NCBI GenBank assembly: GCA_919901855.1
Contig: CAKKQC010000042.1
Span: forward strand, 1 to 64,000
Origin: a bacterium
Lineage (GTDB): Bacteria > Oederibacteriota > CAKKQC01
DNA: 64,000 bases
Direction of reading: 5' to 3'
The notes under the pieces were generated by a model, which ran no database searches, had not been told where the DNA came from, and saw nothing but the letters and a program-made list of their open reading frames with translations. The first letter of the stretch is position 1, and every line of letters starts with the position of its first letter. The position numbers were made by a program, and so were the translations under genes. Below are positions 29,145 to 38,274 of the stretch, piece after piece.

Positions 29145-31253
29145 TTATCGCCGACGACGGGAGGCGCCGGGGCGGGGAGCCGCGATCCATCCCACCCCGA
29201 GCAGGATGCCGAGCCCCATCCCGAAGATGCGCACGCCGAGCTTGACCGGCAGCGGATCGTACCGGAAGTCCACGCGCGAGGCGCCGGGTGGCACCGCCAC
29301 CGCGCGGAAGGCGCAGTTGGCGGGCAGGACCCGGAGCCGCACCCCGCCCGCGAACGCCTTCCAGCCGGGCTCGTAGGTGTCCGCGACCACGAGGACCCGC
29401 GGGCCCCCGCCCGGCACCGCCACCGAAAGGCAATCGCCTCCCTCCCACAGGATCCGCGCGGTCCCTGCCACGGACCGGATCCGGAACCCGATCCAGTCCG
29501 GCGGCCCCTCCACGACCGCGACGCGGCGGTTTGCCGGGTCGCCCGAAACCTCCCAGAGCGCGGCCTCCGGCGACCGCGCCGGCACGGCGCGCGCCGCCGT
29601 CCAGGCCCGCGGGCCCGCCCGCGTGTTCTCGTAGACGGCGAGGTCGAGCCGCGCGCGGAGCACCCAGCCGGGCGGCGGATCGCGGAGGGGGCCGGGAGCG
29701 ACGATCCAGCGAACCGCGGCGGCCGAGAGCGCCGCCGGTCCCGTGCGCGCGAGCGGGCGGTCGGAACCGGTGAAGACCGCGTCATTCGAGGTCGGCGCGG
29801 GGCCCGTGACGAGCCCGCGCACCCACCAGTAGGCGCGGCGGGGGTAAAGGCCGTAGTACGTGCGGGCGTCGGCGACGCCGGCGGCGGCCAGCAACTGTGG
29901 CATCGGCGTGCGGCCGATCGCCCATGCGCGCTCCTCCCGCGGGTCCGCGTGCTTGAGCAGCCACGCGACCGCGGGACCGGGAGCCGCGGGATCGAACGGC
30001 ACCGGCCGCGCGCGCGGCATCAGCCAGACCAGCTCCAGCAGGACGCACGCGGGCGCGACGAGCCGCAGGGGCCCGCGGCCGCCGATCGCGGCGACGCCGA
30101 ATCCCGCGAGCGTCGCCGCGCACAGCGCCGTGACGCCCTGGTACTTCGACCACCAGATGAGGCTTAGCACCGGCAGGTGGCGGGCCCACGAAACCGGCGG
30201 GACACCGTAGGCCGCCGCGAGCAACCCCAGGGGCGCGAGCACGAGCACGACCCCGGCCGGGTGGCGCCACGCGGCGCGCGCGCCGAGGACGGCGAGGGCG
30301 AGGACCGCGATCCCGAGCCAGGCGAGAAAGTGCACGGGCATCTCCCCGAGCCAGGGCTCGCCGAACCGGCCGAGCACCCACGGCGCGACCAGGCTCACCG
30401 TCCCCGCCAGCGGCTCGGAGACGGTCCCCTGGCCCCCGTGGACCTGCTGCATCCGCGGCCAGGCGCTCACGAAGGGGACCAGGAACGGAGCCGCGAGCCA
30501 GCACGCGACGGCGCCGGCGAGACCCGCGAGCGCGACGCGGGACCACGAACGCGCCGGGCGTCCCGGTCGCAACGCTCGCCGGGCGCCTGCGATGACGAGC
30601 ACCGCCGCGAACCCGCCCGACAGGATCGCGGGCTGGGGGTTGCCGACGAGCAGGATCGCTCCGCCCGCCGCCGCGAGCCCTACCCAGGCGCCACGAGACG
30701 GGGCGCTAACGAACCGCCAGGCGGCCCAGCCAAAAGCCGGCAGCCAGATGTCGGCGTCGAGGAACGCCTGGTTCAGGTTGCGGATCACGTGACCCGAGAG
30801 CATCCAGGCCGCGGCCACCGTGAACGCGGCGAGCGGCGGCAGGCCGAGCGACGCCGCCCACCCCCACGCGAAAGCCGCCGTCAGCCACAGCCGCGCAAGG
30901 ATGAAGAGATCCCAGCGCCGCGCCGTCGGATCCACGACGGCCGTCCACCACCGCAGCGGCGACGTGGCCGCGCCGATCGTGGGCGCGACGAGGGCCTCGC
31001 CCATCCCCGTTCGCGGCGTCCAAAGCGGCGGCCCGCCCCGAGCCCAAGCCTCCCGGACGAGCCGCGCCCACGGGTAGCACTGCCAGACCGAGTCCTGGGG
31101 GTCGATCAGGAACGGCGCCGTCGCCGCCGGCGGCGGCGCCAGCGTCCCAGGCAGGACGGCGAAGAACGTCTGCCGCCCGGCGAGCACGGGCCAGAATACG
31201 GCGGTCAGCAGGATGGCGGGAACGATGACCGCCGCGAAGCGGAATCCCCTCAC
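29145..31253 (-). CDS. YfhO-like polytopic membrane protein with C-terminal soluble domain
   Basis: 702 residues, GTG start at 31253 overlapping the rhomboid stop as GTGA. About 12 membrane spans, then a soluble C-terminal region of about 200 residues with the NTRAGPRAW and ADTYEPGWKAF motifs typical of YfhO C-terminal beta domains, and a last membrane span. The first loop contains LIDPQDSVWQCYPW and the later GGPPLWTPRTGMGE, parallel to the smaller paralogue at 25291-27039. Likely a GT-C-type sugar transferase acting outside the cytoplasmic membrane. The donor lipid is unknown. Confidence 0.8.
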   Translation of the reverse strand: MRGFRFAAVIVPAILLTAVFWPVLAGRQTFFAVLPGTLAPPPAATAPFLIDPQDSVWQCYPWARLVREAWARGGPPLWTPRTGMGEALVAPTIGAATSPLRWWTAVVDPTARRWDLFILARLWLTAAFAWGWAASLGLPPLAAFTVAAAWMLSGHVIRNLNQAFLDADIWLPAFGWAAWRFVSAPSRGAWVGLAAAGGAILLVGNPQPAILSGGFAAVLVIAGARRALRPGRPARSWSRVALAGLAGAVACWLAAPFLVPFVSAWPRMQQVHGGQGTVSEPLAGTVSLVAPWVLGRFGEPWLGEMPVHFLAWLGIAVLALAVLGARAAWRHPAGVVLVLAPLGLLAAAYGVPPVSWARHLPVLSLIWWSKYQGVTALCAATLAGFGVAAIGGRGPLRLVAPACVLLELVWLMPRARPVPFDPAAPGPAVAWLLKHADPREERAWAIGRTPMPQLLAAAGVADARTYYGLYPRRAYWWVRGLVTGPAPTSNDAVFTGSDRPLARTGPAALSAAAVRWIVAPGPLRDPPPGWVLRARLDLAVYENTRAGPRAWTAARAVPARSPEAALWEVSGDPANRRVAVVEGPPDWIGFRIRSVAGTARILWEGGDCLSVAVPGGGPRVLVVADTYEPGWKAFAGGVRLRVLPANCAFRAVAVPPGASRVDFRYDPLPVKLGVRIFGMGLGILLGVGWIAAPRPGASRRRR

Positions 31254-32026
31254 AACCGCTTCAGCTCCTCCGACGCCTCGTAGAGGCGGCGGCGTTCCGC
31301 CTCGGTCAACCCCGCCATCCCGTGCTTCGAGATCTTGTCGAGGAGGCCGTCGACTTCCGCCTGCAGCGCGTCGTGCGCGGCGCGGCCCTCGTGCACGAAC
31401 CGGTACTGCTTCGCCAGCCGGCGGCGCCGCGATGCCTCACGCCAGCCCGCGACCCAGCCGGGCCCCCGGAGATAGACCCACCCGAACAGGAGCCCGGTCA
31501 GGTGCGCGACCTGGCCCAGTCCCCGGCCGGTCCCGCTCCCCATCAGCAACATCAATTCGATCCAGGCGAATATCGCCACGAGCCAGCGCGCCTGCAGGGT
31601 CACGGGCAGGACGAACATGACGAGAAGCGTGACGGGCCGGTACGGGAACAGCAGGGCGTAGGCCATGAGGACGCCGAAGATCCCCCCCGACGCCCCGATC
31701 AGGATCGTATGCTGCCCCCACGCGACCGCGAGCGAGCATAAGCCCGCCCCGATCGCGCTCGTCGCATAGAGGCCCGCGAACGCCTGGGCGCCGAGCGCCA
31801 TCTCGACGGATGTGCCGAACATGAAGAGCGCGAGGATGTTGAAGAGCAGGTGCCATATGCCGCCGTGCAGGAAGGCGTACGTGACCAGTTGCCAGACCGC
31901 GCCCTTAGCCACAAGCACGGGATCGAGGCCGAACCACGCCGTGAAGGGCACGAGCCGGTCCGCAAGCAGTTGCAGCGCATAGACCACCGCGTTCGTCACC
32001 AGCAACAGGCGGACGACCGGCGTCAT
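31250..32026 (-). CDS. Rhomboid family intramembrane serine protease
   Basis: 258 residues with six membrane spans. The catalytic Ser113 sits in GASGGIFG and the partner His175 in AHLTGLLFG; HGGIWHLLFN supplies the oxyanion-side His and Asn. The 60-residue C-terminal tail (ending LTEAERRRLYEASEELKRL) matches the small domain often appended to bacterial rhomboids. ATG at 32026 is the first start before the first span. It is the promoter-proximal gene of the leftward run and diverges from queE. Substrates unknown; single-span envelope proteins are expected. Confidence 0.92.
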   Translation of the reverse strand: MTPVVRLLLVTNAVVYALQLLADRLVPFTAWFGLDPVLVAKGAVWQLVTYAFLHGGIWHLLFNILALFMFGTSVEMALGAQAFAGLYATSAIGAGLCSLAVAWGQHTILIGASGGIFGVLMAYALLFPYRPVTLLVMFVLPVTLQARWLVAIFAWIELMLLMGSGTGRGLGQVAHLTGLLFGWVYLRGPGWVAGWREASRRRRLAKQYRFVHEGRAAHDALQAEVDGLLDKISKHGMAGLTEAERRRLYEASEELKRL

Positions 32027-32134
32027 CGGCGGCGGAATCCCGGGAACGTCACCTCCCCACGATGGCAAATCGGGCCACAGAGAACAACTCTGGCGGGACG
32101 GGCTTCCTTTCTGATAACGTAGGAACCGGAGCAC
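32027..32134. promoter_or_regulatory. Divergent intergenic region between rhomboid and queE
   Basis: This 108-base gap is the only place where the roughly 32-kb leftward run and the rightward queE-SMR run start back to back, so both promoters are expected here. No convincing -35/-10 pair could be picked by eye. The imperfect inverted repeat CCACAGAG-AACAA-CTCTGG lies at about 32075-32092. A Shine-Dalgarno AGGA and GGAG precede the queE ATG. Confidence 0.4.
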
Positions 32135-32944
32135 ATGCCGAAAGCGCCCGCGAAACCAGCGTCCGCCTCCTATCCCGCGAAGGTCGTCCCGCCGAGGGCC
32201 GGGGACCTCTCCGAGGTCTTCTCCGGTATTCAGGGCGAGGGGTCCTTCGTCGGCGAGCGCCAGCTCTTCATCCGGCTCGGGGGCTGCCCCTACCGTTGCC
32301 ACTACTGCGACACGCCGAACGCCCTGATCCCGGACGAGTTCTGCCTGGTCGAGGATCCCCCCGCCAGCCGGAAGTTCCGGAAGGTCCGGAACCCCGTGGC
32401 GCCGGACGCCCTGCGCTCGATCGCGGCGGGGTTCCTGGGGGCCAGCGGCCTGCACCGGGCCATCACGATCACGGGGGGCGAGCCCCTGTGGCAGGCCCCG
32501 TACCTCAAGGACGCGCTCCCCCTGCTCAAGGGGTTCGGCAAGAAGATCTATCTCGAGACCGCCGGCACGCTCGTCGAGGAACTGAAGTCCATCCTCGAGT
32601 TCGTGGACGTGGTCGCCATGGACGTGAAGCCGCCGTCGGCTACGGGCATGAAGCCCATGTGGTCCGCGCACCGCGAGTTCCTGCGCGTCGCGCTCGTGAA
32701 GGAAGTCATCGTCAAGATCGTCGTCACCCGCACGACGCGCCAGCACGAGCTCGAGCTCGTCCGCGACCTCGTTGCGGAAGTGGACCGTACCGTACCCGTC
32801 ATCATCCAGCCGGTTACGCCGGCGTGGAAGATCAAGGTGGCTCCCACGATCAGCCAACTCCTCGCTTGGCAGGAGATGTTCTCGGTGAAGCTCGAGCGGG
32901 TCCGTATCATCCCCCAGCTCCACCGCGTGCTCGGGGACTGGTGA
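32135..32944 (+). CDS. queE: 7-carboxy-7-deazaguanine synthase-like radical SAM protein
   Basis: 269 residues. FSGIQGEGSFVGERQLFIRL is the QueE opening, and Cys51, Cys55 and Cys58 form the C-x3-C-x2-C radical SAM cluster site (GCPYRCHYCDTP). TITGGEPLWQ and LETAGTLVEEL follow in QueE order. QueE makes the 7-deazaguanine base for queuosine and related DNA/tRNA modifications. No queC, queD or queF is in the window. The ATG at 32135 has AGGA about 10 bases upstream, and the stop overlaps the next ATG (TGATG). Confidence 0.88.
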   Translation: MPKAPAKPASASYPAKVVPPRAGDLSEVFSGIQGEGSFVGERQLFIRLGGCPYRCHYCDTPNALIPDEFCLVEDPPASRKFRKVRNPVAPDALRSIAAGFLGASGLHRAITITGGEPLWQAPYLKDALPLLKGFGKKIYLETAGTLVEELKSILEFVDVVAMDVKPPSATGMKPMWSAHREFLRVALVKEVIVKIVVTRTTRQHELELVRDLVAEVDRTVPVIIQPVTPAWKIKVAPTISQLLAWQEMFSVKLERVRIIPQLHRVLGDW

Positions 32945-33882
32945 TGCCCCGCCCCGTTCGGTCGCTCGCCGCGCTCGCCATTTTCGCCGTCGCGATCGTG
33001 GCCGCCGCACTCGCCCGCGCCGCCAATATCGCTCTCGCACCTCCCGCTCCAACGGTCAACCAGGCTCCCCCGCAGGCCGGATGCGCGGCCCGGCCCACGG
33101 GCCCGTACGCCGTCCCGAAAAGCTTCACGAAGGATACCGTGACGGTCGAATGCAGCGACGGCTACCGGATGACGGGCGACCTCATCAGGCGCGTACGCTC
33201 GCGGGGTGCCATGCCCGGCGTCATCTACCTCCACGAGGACGGCAAGGATCGTCACATCTGGCACGCGCAGTCGGTCTTCACCGCCGCCCGCCAGATGATC
33301 TCGCTCGCGGTGGACCTGCGGGGCTACGGGGAAAACCCCGGCACCGTCGGCAATCCCGCGAAGACGGCCTCGGCATTTACCGATACGGAATACCGGCTCA
33401 TGCTCGAGGATGTCCGGGACGCCGTGTCTTTCATGGCCATCAAGCCCGAGGTCGAAGGCGGCAAGCTGGGTATCGTCGGCGCCGACATGGGTGCGAACCT
33501 CGCCCTCCTCGCCGCGAGCGCGCCCTGGGGCGAGGCCATCCGGGTCGTCGTCGCGGTCTCGCCGTCCCTGGAATGGAAGGGCCTCTCCGTCCGGGACGCC
33601 ATCGCCCGGATCCCGAAGTCGACTCACGTCTACCTCGCCGCCGCGAAGGACGATCCGGCGAGCTGGGAAGCCTGCCAGGTGATCATGGGGCTGCTAAAGG
33701 GACCGAAGGACTTCTTCCAGGCGGACACCGGGGGCCACGGCTCCCGGGTGTTCCAGGGACACTCCTTCCACCAGATTCCGACGTGGCTCTCGTCCAACCT
33801 CGTCGAGTCCAGGGCCCCGGGCGGGCCCCCGGGCTCCCCGCCGGTCCGCCGCCTCCCGGCGCCGGCCCGGCCCGCGCGCTGA
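32944..33882 (+). CDS. Exported alpha/beta hydrolase, dienelactone-hydrolase-like, with Asp at the nucleophile position
   Basis: 312 residues. A hydrophobic N-terminal segment (residues 5-25) with AxA looks like a signal peptide, followed by a Pro/Ala linker. The hydrolase core has GVIYLHEDGKD, AVDLRGYGEN and the nucleophile elbow IVGADMGANLALLAA, where the expected Ser is Asp181. Later Asp236/Asp237 and His265 (GGHGS) occupy acid and base positions. The C-terminal 25 residues are Pro/Arg-rich. An Asp nucleophile occurs in dehalogenases and epoxide hydrolases, so the enzyme may be active with altered chemistry or be inactive. It is translationally coupled to queE; no functional link is obvious. 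Confidence 0.75.
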   Translation: MPRPVRSLAALAIFAVAIVAAALARAANIALAPPAPTVNQAPPQAGCAARPTGPYAVPKSFTKDTVTVECSDGYRMTGDLIRRVRSRGAMPGVIYLHEDGKDRHIWHAQSVFTAARQMISLAVDLRGYGENPGTVGNPAKTASAFTDTEYRLMLEDVRDAVSFMAIKPEVEGGKLGIVGADMGANLALLAASAPWGEAIRVVVAVSPSLEWKGLSVRDAIARIPKSTHVYLAAAKDDPASWEACQVIMGLLKGPKDFFQADTGGHGSRVFQGHSFHQIPTWLSSNLVESRAPGGPPGSPPVRRLPAPARPAR

Positions 33883-33895
33883 ACCGGCCCCCTCG

Positions 33896-35197
33896 ATGAA
33901 CCTCACCGTCGTCGGAGCGGGGTACGTCGGACTCGTGACCTCCGCGTGTTTCGCGGACCTGGGCCACCGGGTCACGTGCGTGGATATCGACCGGGCGAGG
34001 ATCCGGCTCCTGAACCGGGGCAAGGTGCCGATCTTCGAGCCGGGGCTCGAGGAGCTACTCGCGCGGAACCGGCGCCAGAAGCGGCTCGTGTTCACGACTT
34101 CCCTCGGGCCGGCGGTGCGGGCCAGCCAGATCATCTTCATCGCCGTGGGCACGCCGCCGAAGCCGAACGGCGAAGCCGACCTCTCCCAGGTCGAGTCGGT
34201 GGCGCGCGACATCGGCCGCCACCTGAACGGCGACAAGGTCATCGTCAACAAGAGCACGGTCCCGGTCGGCATGGGCGATGTCGTCGCCTCGATCATCCGG
34301 AACTGCCGCGGCGGCCGCCACCGGTTCGCGGTCGCCTCCAACCCGGAGTTCCTGCGCGAGGGAAGCGCCGTGTGGGACTTCATGAATCCCGACCGGATTG
34401 TCATCGGAGCCGGCGACGCGAAGACGGCCGACACGGTCGCCCAGCTCTTCCGGCCGATCAACGCCCCGCGGCTCGTCACGGACATCCGAAGCGCGGAGAT
34501 GATCAAGGTGGCCTCCAACGCCTTCCTCGCGACCAAGATCTCGTTCATCAACGAGATAGCCGCCCTCTGCGACCGGGTCGGCGCCGACGTCGGCGAGGTG
34601 TCGAAAGGCGTGGGTATGGACAAGCGCATCGGCGGCGCCTTCCTGAGCGCGGGTGCCGGATACGGCGGCTCGTGCTTCCCCAAGGATACGCTCGCGCTCA
34701 TCGCCGTCATGGAACGGGAAGGCCTGGCGCCGCGGATCCTGAAGGCCACCACCCAGGTCAACACCGACCAGCGCCGGCGCATCCTCGAAAAGCTCAAGGC
34801 CGCGGCCGGACCGCTCGAGGGCCGGACGGTCGCCGTCTGGGGCCTCGCCTTCAAGGCCAATACCGACGACATGCGGGAGGCGGTTTCCGTCGACATCATT
34901 CGGGCGCTCCGGGAGATGGGCGCGCGCGTGAAGGCCTACGACCCCGCGGCGATGCCGAAGGCCCGGGCCCTCCTCCCCGGGATCACGTTCGCCAAGGACC
35001 CCTACGACGCGGTCCGGGACGCGGACGCCCTCCTGATCCTGACCGAATGGAACCAGTTCAAGGAGGCGGATCTCAAGCGGGTCAAGGCCCTCCTGCGCCG
35101 GCCCGTCATCGTGGACGGCCGGAACCTCTGCGACCTCGAGGCGGTGCGCGCCCTCGGGTTCACCTACCGCGGGGTCGGCCGGGGGGCGCGCGCGTGA
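33896..35197 (+). CDS. ugd: UDP-glucose 6-dehydrogenase
   Basis: 433 residues. NLTVVGAGYVGLVTSACFAD is the NAD site; IAVGTPPKPNGEADLS, NKSTVPVG, SNPEFLREG, and the catalytic Cys260 in YGGSCFPKD are all canonical. It oxidises UDP-glucose twice to UDP-glucuronate, a precursor for acidic polysaccharides. ATG at 33896, 13 bases after the hydrolase stop; its stop overlaps the next GTG (GTGA). First gene of a nucleotide-sugar block. Confidence 0.97.
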   Translation: MNLTVVGAGYVGLVTSACFADLGHRVTCVDIDRARIRLLNRGKVPIFEPGLEELLARNRRQKRLVFTTSLGPAVRASQIIFIAVGTPPKPNGEADLSQVESVARDIGRHLNGDKVIVNKSTVPVGMGDVVASIIRNCRGGRHRFAVASNPEFLREGSAVWDFMNPDRIVIGAGDAKTADTVAQLFRPINAPRLVTDIRSAEMIKVASNAFLATKISFINEIAALCDRVGADVGEVSKGVGMDKRIGGAFLSAGAGYGGSCFPKDTLALIAVMEREGLAPRILKATTQVNTDQRRRILEKLKAAAGPLEGRTVAVWGLAFKANTDDMREAVSVDIIRALREMGARVKAYDPAAMPKARALLPGITFAKDPYDAVRDADALLILTEWNQFKEADLKRVKALLRRPVIVDGRNLCDLEAVRALGFTYRGVGRGARA

Positions 35198-35928
35198 AGG
35201 GCGTCATTCTGGCGGGCGGCCTGGGTACCCGGCTCCATCCGCTCACGCGAATCACGAACAAGCACCTGCTCCCCGTCTACGACAAGCCCATGATCTACTA
35301 CCCGCTCCAGACGCTCGTCAACGCCGGGATCCGCGACGTCATGATCGTGACGGGCGGACAGTACGCGGGGGAATTCCTCCGCCTCGTCCGGGACGGGCGC
35401 GAGTTCGGCCTGCGCGCGGTCGAGTACGCCTACCAGGAAGGCGAGGGCGGCATCGCGGACGCGCTGCGGCTGGCCGAGCGGTTCGTGGGGCGCGACCGGC
35501 TCGCGGTCGTCCTCGGGGACAACATCGTGGGTGGCACGATCCGCGCTTCGGTCGAGGCCTTCCAGACCCAGCGGCGGGGGGCCAGGATACTGCTGAAGGC
35601 CGTGGATGACCCCCAGCACTACGGCTGTCCCGACATCCGGAAGGGGAAGATCACGGCCATCCAGGAAAAGCCGAAGAAGCCCCGGAGCCCCTATGCCGTG
35701 ACCGGAATCTACCTGTACGATAGCAGTGTGTTCAGTGTGGTCCGCCACCTCCGCCCCTCGGCGCGCGGCGAGCTCGAGATCACGGACGTGAACAATCATT
35801 ACGTCCGCAAGGGATGGATGGCCTACGACGTCCTCGACGGCTGGTGGGGCGACGCGGGCGAGTCCATCGAGGCCTACCTCCGTGTGCAACGCATGGTCGC
35901 CGAGTACGGCGCCAACAAGGTGGCCTGA
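35194..35928 (+). CDS. rfbA: Glucose-1-phosphate thymidylyltransferase, short form
   Basis: 244 residues from a GTG at 35194 that overlaps the ugd stop. VILAGGLGTRLHPLTRITNKHL is the nucleotidyltransferase signature; YDKPMIYYPLQTL, VLGDNI and YAVTGIYLYD follow. RmlA enzymes are normally about 290 residues; the missing C-terminal helices make this a short variant, common among uncultured lineages. It should make dTDP-glucose (or another NDP-hexose) for the genes that follow. Its stop overlaps the next ATG. Confidence 0.85.
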   Translation: MKGVILAGGLGTRLHPLTRITNKHLLPVYDKPMIYYPLQTLVNAGIRDVMIVTGGQYAGEFLRLVRDGREFGLRAVEYAYQEGEGGIADALRLAERFVGRDRLAVVLGDNIVGGTIRASVEAFQTQRRGARILLKAVDDPQHYGCPDIRKGKITAIQEKPKKPRSPYAVTGIYLYDSSVFSVVRHLRPSARGELEITDVNNHYVRKGWMAYDVLDGWWGDAGESIEAYLRVQRMVAEYGANKVA

Positions 35929-36398
35929 TGTCGCCGAAGGGGCTGATCCAGGGCGTTGTGGTGAAACCCCTCCGCGTGATGGCCGACGAGCGCGGGCGCC
36001 TGATGGAGATTCTGCGCCGGGACGACCCATTCTTCCGCACGTTCGGGCAGGTGTACCTGACCTGCTGCTACCCCGGCGTCGTCAAGGCGTGGCACCTGCA
36101 CAGGAAGCAGACGGACCACTTCTGCGTCGTCAGAGGCATGGCCAAGGTCGTCCTATACGACGGGCGCAAGGGATCTCCCACGCGGAGGGCGATCAACGAG
36201 TTCTTCATCGGGGAGCTCAACCCCCAGCTCGTCGTCATCCCCCGGCTCGTCATGCACGGGTTCAAGGCGATCGGAACCGGGGAGGTCTACCTTCTCAACG
36301 TTCCGAGCGAGCTGTACAACCACCGCGAGCCCGACGAGCACCGCCTCCCGGCCCACACGAAGAAGATCCCGTACGACTGGACCCGCAGGGACGGATGA
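35928..36398 (+). CDS. rfbC: dTDP-4-dehydrorhamnose 3,5-epimerase family protein
   Basis: 156 residues, cupin fold. KAWHLHRKQTDHFCVVRG carries the His expected at the catalytic position, then VVLYDGRKGSPT and VIPRLVMHGFKAIG, and PSELYNHREPDEHRL with the active-site Tyr. It is shorter than classical RmlC (about 180) but has the same order of motifs. It would epimerise dTDP-4-keto-6-deoxy-glucose at C3 and C5. It lies between rfbA and rfbB with ATGA/TGATG overlaps. Confidence 0.85.
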   Translation: MSPKGLIQGVVVKPLRVMADERGRLMEILRRDDPFFRTFGQVYLTCCYPGVVKAWHLHRKQTDHFCVVRGMAKVVLYDGRKGSPTRRAINEFFIGELNPQLVVIPRLVMHGFKAIGTGEVYLLNVPSELYNHREPDEHRLPAHTKKIPYDWTRRDG

Positions 36399-37420
36399 GG
36401 ATCCTCGTCGGCGGGGGCGCCGGGTTCATCGGCTCCCACTTCGCCGAAGCCGCCGCCAAGGCATGGCCGCGGGCGCGCGTGACCGTGCTCGACAACCTCT
36501 CCTTCGCGGGCGTCCGCGCCAACCTCGACGGACTGAAGTCCAGTCCGCGGTTCCAGTTCGTCAAGGGCGACATCTGCGACCGGCGGCTCGTCGACCGGCT
36601 CATGCGGGATACTGATCTCGTCGTCAACTTCGCGGCCGAGACGCACGTGGACCGCTCCCTGCTGTCCGCCGGCGTCTTCCTGCGCACGGGCGTCCAGGGT
36701 ACTCACACGCTCGTGGACGCGGCCCGGGCCTCCGGACGGCCGAAGAAGCTGGTGCTGATGTCAACCGACGAAGTCTATGGTCCGGTGCTCGCGGGTGCGG
36801 CAGACGAGGACGCACCTATACGCCCCACCAGCCCGTACGCGGCGGCGAAAGCGGCCGGCGACCTCGTCGCCCTTTCCTACGCGCGCTCGTTCGGCTGCCC
36901 TATCGTGATCCCCCGCGCGTGCAACATCTACGGGCCCCGGCAGTTCCCGGAGAAGGCGATCCCGGTTTTCACCACCCAGGCGCTTCTCGACCGCCCCCTG
37001 CCGGTCTACGGCGACGGGGCACAGGAACGCGAATGGCTGCACGTGGAAGACGCCGTGCGCGCGCTCGTGCTTCTGTGCCGGCGCGGCGAGCCCGGGCGCG
37101 TCTACAACGTCGGCAGCGGCGTATGGCGCCGGAACCTCGCCGTCGTCCGGCGGATCCTCAGGCGGCTGGGCAAGCCCGAGAGTCTCATCCGCCACGTCGC
37201 GGACCGGCCCGGGCACGATCGCCGGTACGCGATCCGCGGGCGCGCGATCCGCTCTCTGGGCTGGCGCGCGCGAGTGCAGTTCGAGGACGGTCTCGACCGG
37301 ACCGTGGACTGGTACCGCGCGCACCCGGCCTGGTGGCGGCCCCTGCGGGCCCGTTCGTCCGGATACCTCCGGGCGCAGTACTCGGCCCGGCTGAAGGCAA
37401 GGGGGACGGCATGGCGGTGA
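36395..37420 (+). CDS. rfbB: dTDP-glucose 4,6-dehydratase
   Basis: 341 residues, extended SDR. ILVGGGAGFIGSHFAEAA begins the NAD fold; NFAAETHVDRS, LMSTDEVYG (catalytic Asp-Glu), SPYAAAKAAGD (Tyr-x3-Lys) and RACNIYGPRQFPEK are RmlB-specific. It forms dTDP-4-keto-6-deoxy-glucose. The C-terminal 30 residues are Arg/Ala-rich and extend beyond the usual end. ATG at 36395 overlaps the rfbC stop (ATGA), and the stop lies inside rfbD. Confidence 0.9.
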   Translation: MRILVGGGAGFIGSHFAEAAAKAWPRARVTVLDNLSFAGVRANLDGLKSSPRFQFVKGDICDRRLVDRLMRDTDLVVNFAAETHVDRSLLSAGVFLRTGVQGTHTLVDAARASGRPKKLVLMSTDEVYGPVLAGAADEDAPIRPTSPYAAAKAAGDLVALSYARSFGCPIVIPRACNIYGPRQFPEKAIPVFTTQALLDRPLPVYGDGAQEREWLHVEDAVRALVLLCRRGEPGRVYNVGSGVWRRNLAVVRRILRRLGKPESLIRHVADRPGHDRRYAIRGRAIRSLGWRARVQFEDGLDRTVDWYRAHPAWWRPLRARSSGYLRAQYSARLKARGTAWR

Positions 37421-38274
37421 CGCGGTCGATCCTCGTGCTCGGCGCCGGTGGCGCGCTGGGCCGGTCCCTGCTCCAGGTGGCGGACACGCATCCGGACCTG
37501 CGATGCGTCGGGGCGTCGCGCGCGGAGGCGGACGTCACCAACCGCAACGCGGTGGACAACGCGATCCGCAAGTACAGCGCCCAGATCGTGATCAACTGCG
37601 CCGCCATGACGGACGTGGACGGGTGCGAGCGGGACCCCATGCTCGCCTCGGCCGTGAACGCCGAGGGCGCCCGGACCGTGGCCGAAGCTTGCGCCCACGC
37701 CAACGTCCTCCTCGTCCATGCCTCGACGGACTTCGTCTTCGACGGCAACACCGACCGGCCGTACCGGGAGGGCGACGCGCCCCACCCGCTCGGAGTCTAC
37801 GGGGCCACCAAGCTCGAAGGCGAGCACGCGATCGAGCGGGTGCGGGGCAAGTCCCTGATCGTGCGGACGGCCTGGACCTTCGGCCCGGGCCGGGCCAACT
37901 TCGTGACTAAGGTGCTCGACCGGGCCCGCGCGGAGGGGAAGCTCGACATGATCCGCACCCAGACCGGCTCCCCGACGTGGACAAACGATCTGGCGGTCGG
38001 CATCCTCGCCCTGATCTTCTCCGGCGCCCACGGCCTCTACCATGTCGTGAACTCGGGGACCGCGACCCGGGTCGAACTGGCCGAGGCCGTGCTCGAGCTC
38101 TCGGGCCTCACGGGCGTGACCGTGAACCCCGTGGACGGCGCTCCATCCGCGTGGATCGCGAAGCGCCCCAGTTGGAGCGTGCTCGACGCCTCGCAGTTCA
38201 CGGCGAAGACGGGCCTCACCCTCGTCCCGTGGCGCGAAGCCCTTGCCGCGTACCTCAAGGGCCTGCCCGCCTGA
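37411..38274 (+). CDS. rfbD: dTDP-4-dehydrorhamnose reductase
   Basis: 287 residues. SILVLGAGGALGRSLLQVA, NCAAMTDVDGCE, VHASTDFVFDG, YGATKLEGE and RTAWTFGPG are the usual RmlD marks. It completes dTDP-L-rhamnose. The ATG at 37411 overlaps the end of rfbB by ten bases and is preceded by GGGGGA. With rfbA, rfbC and rfbB the pathway is complete within 3.1 kb. Confidence 0.92.
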   Translation: MAVTRSILVLGAGGALGRSLLQVADTHPDLRCVGASRAEADVTNRNAVDNAIRKYSAQIVINCAAMTDVDGCERDPMLASAVNAEGARTVAEACAHANVLLVHASTDFVFDGNTDRPYREGDAPHPLGVYGATKLEGEHAIERVRGKSLIVRTAWTFGPGRANFVTKVLDRARAEGKLDMIRTQTGSPTWTNDLAVGILALIFSGAHGLYHVVNSGTATRVELAEAVLELSGLTGVTVNPVDGAPSAWIAKRPSWSVLDASQFTAKTGLTLVPWREALAAYLKGLPA

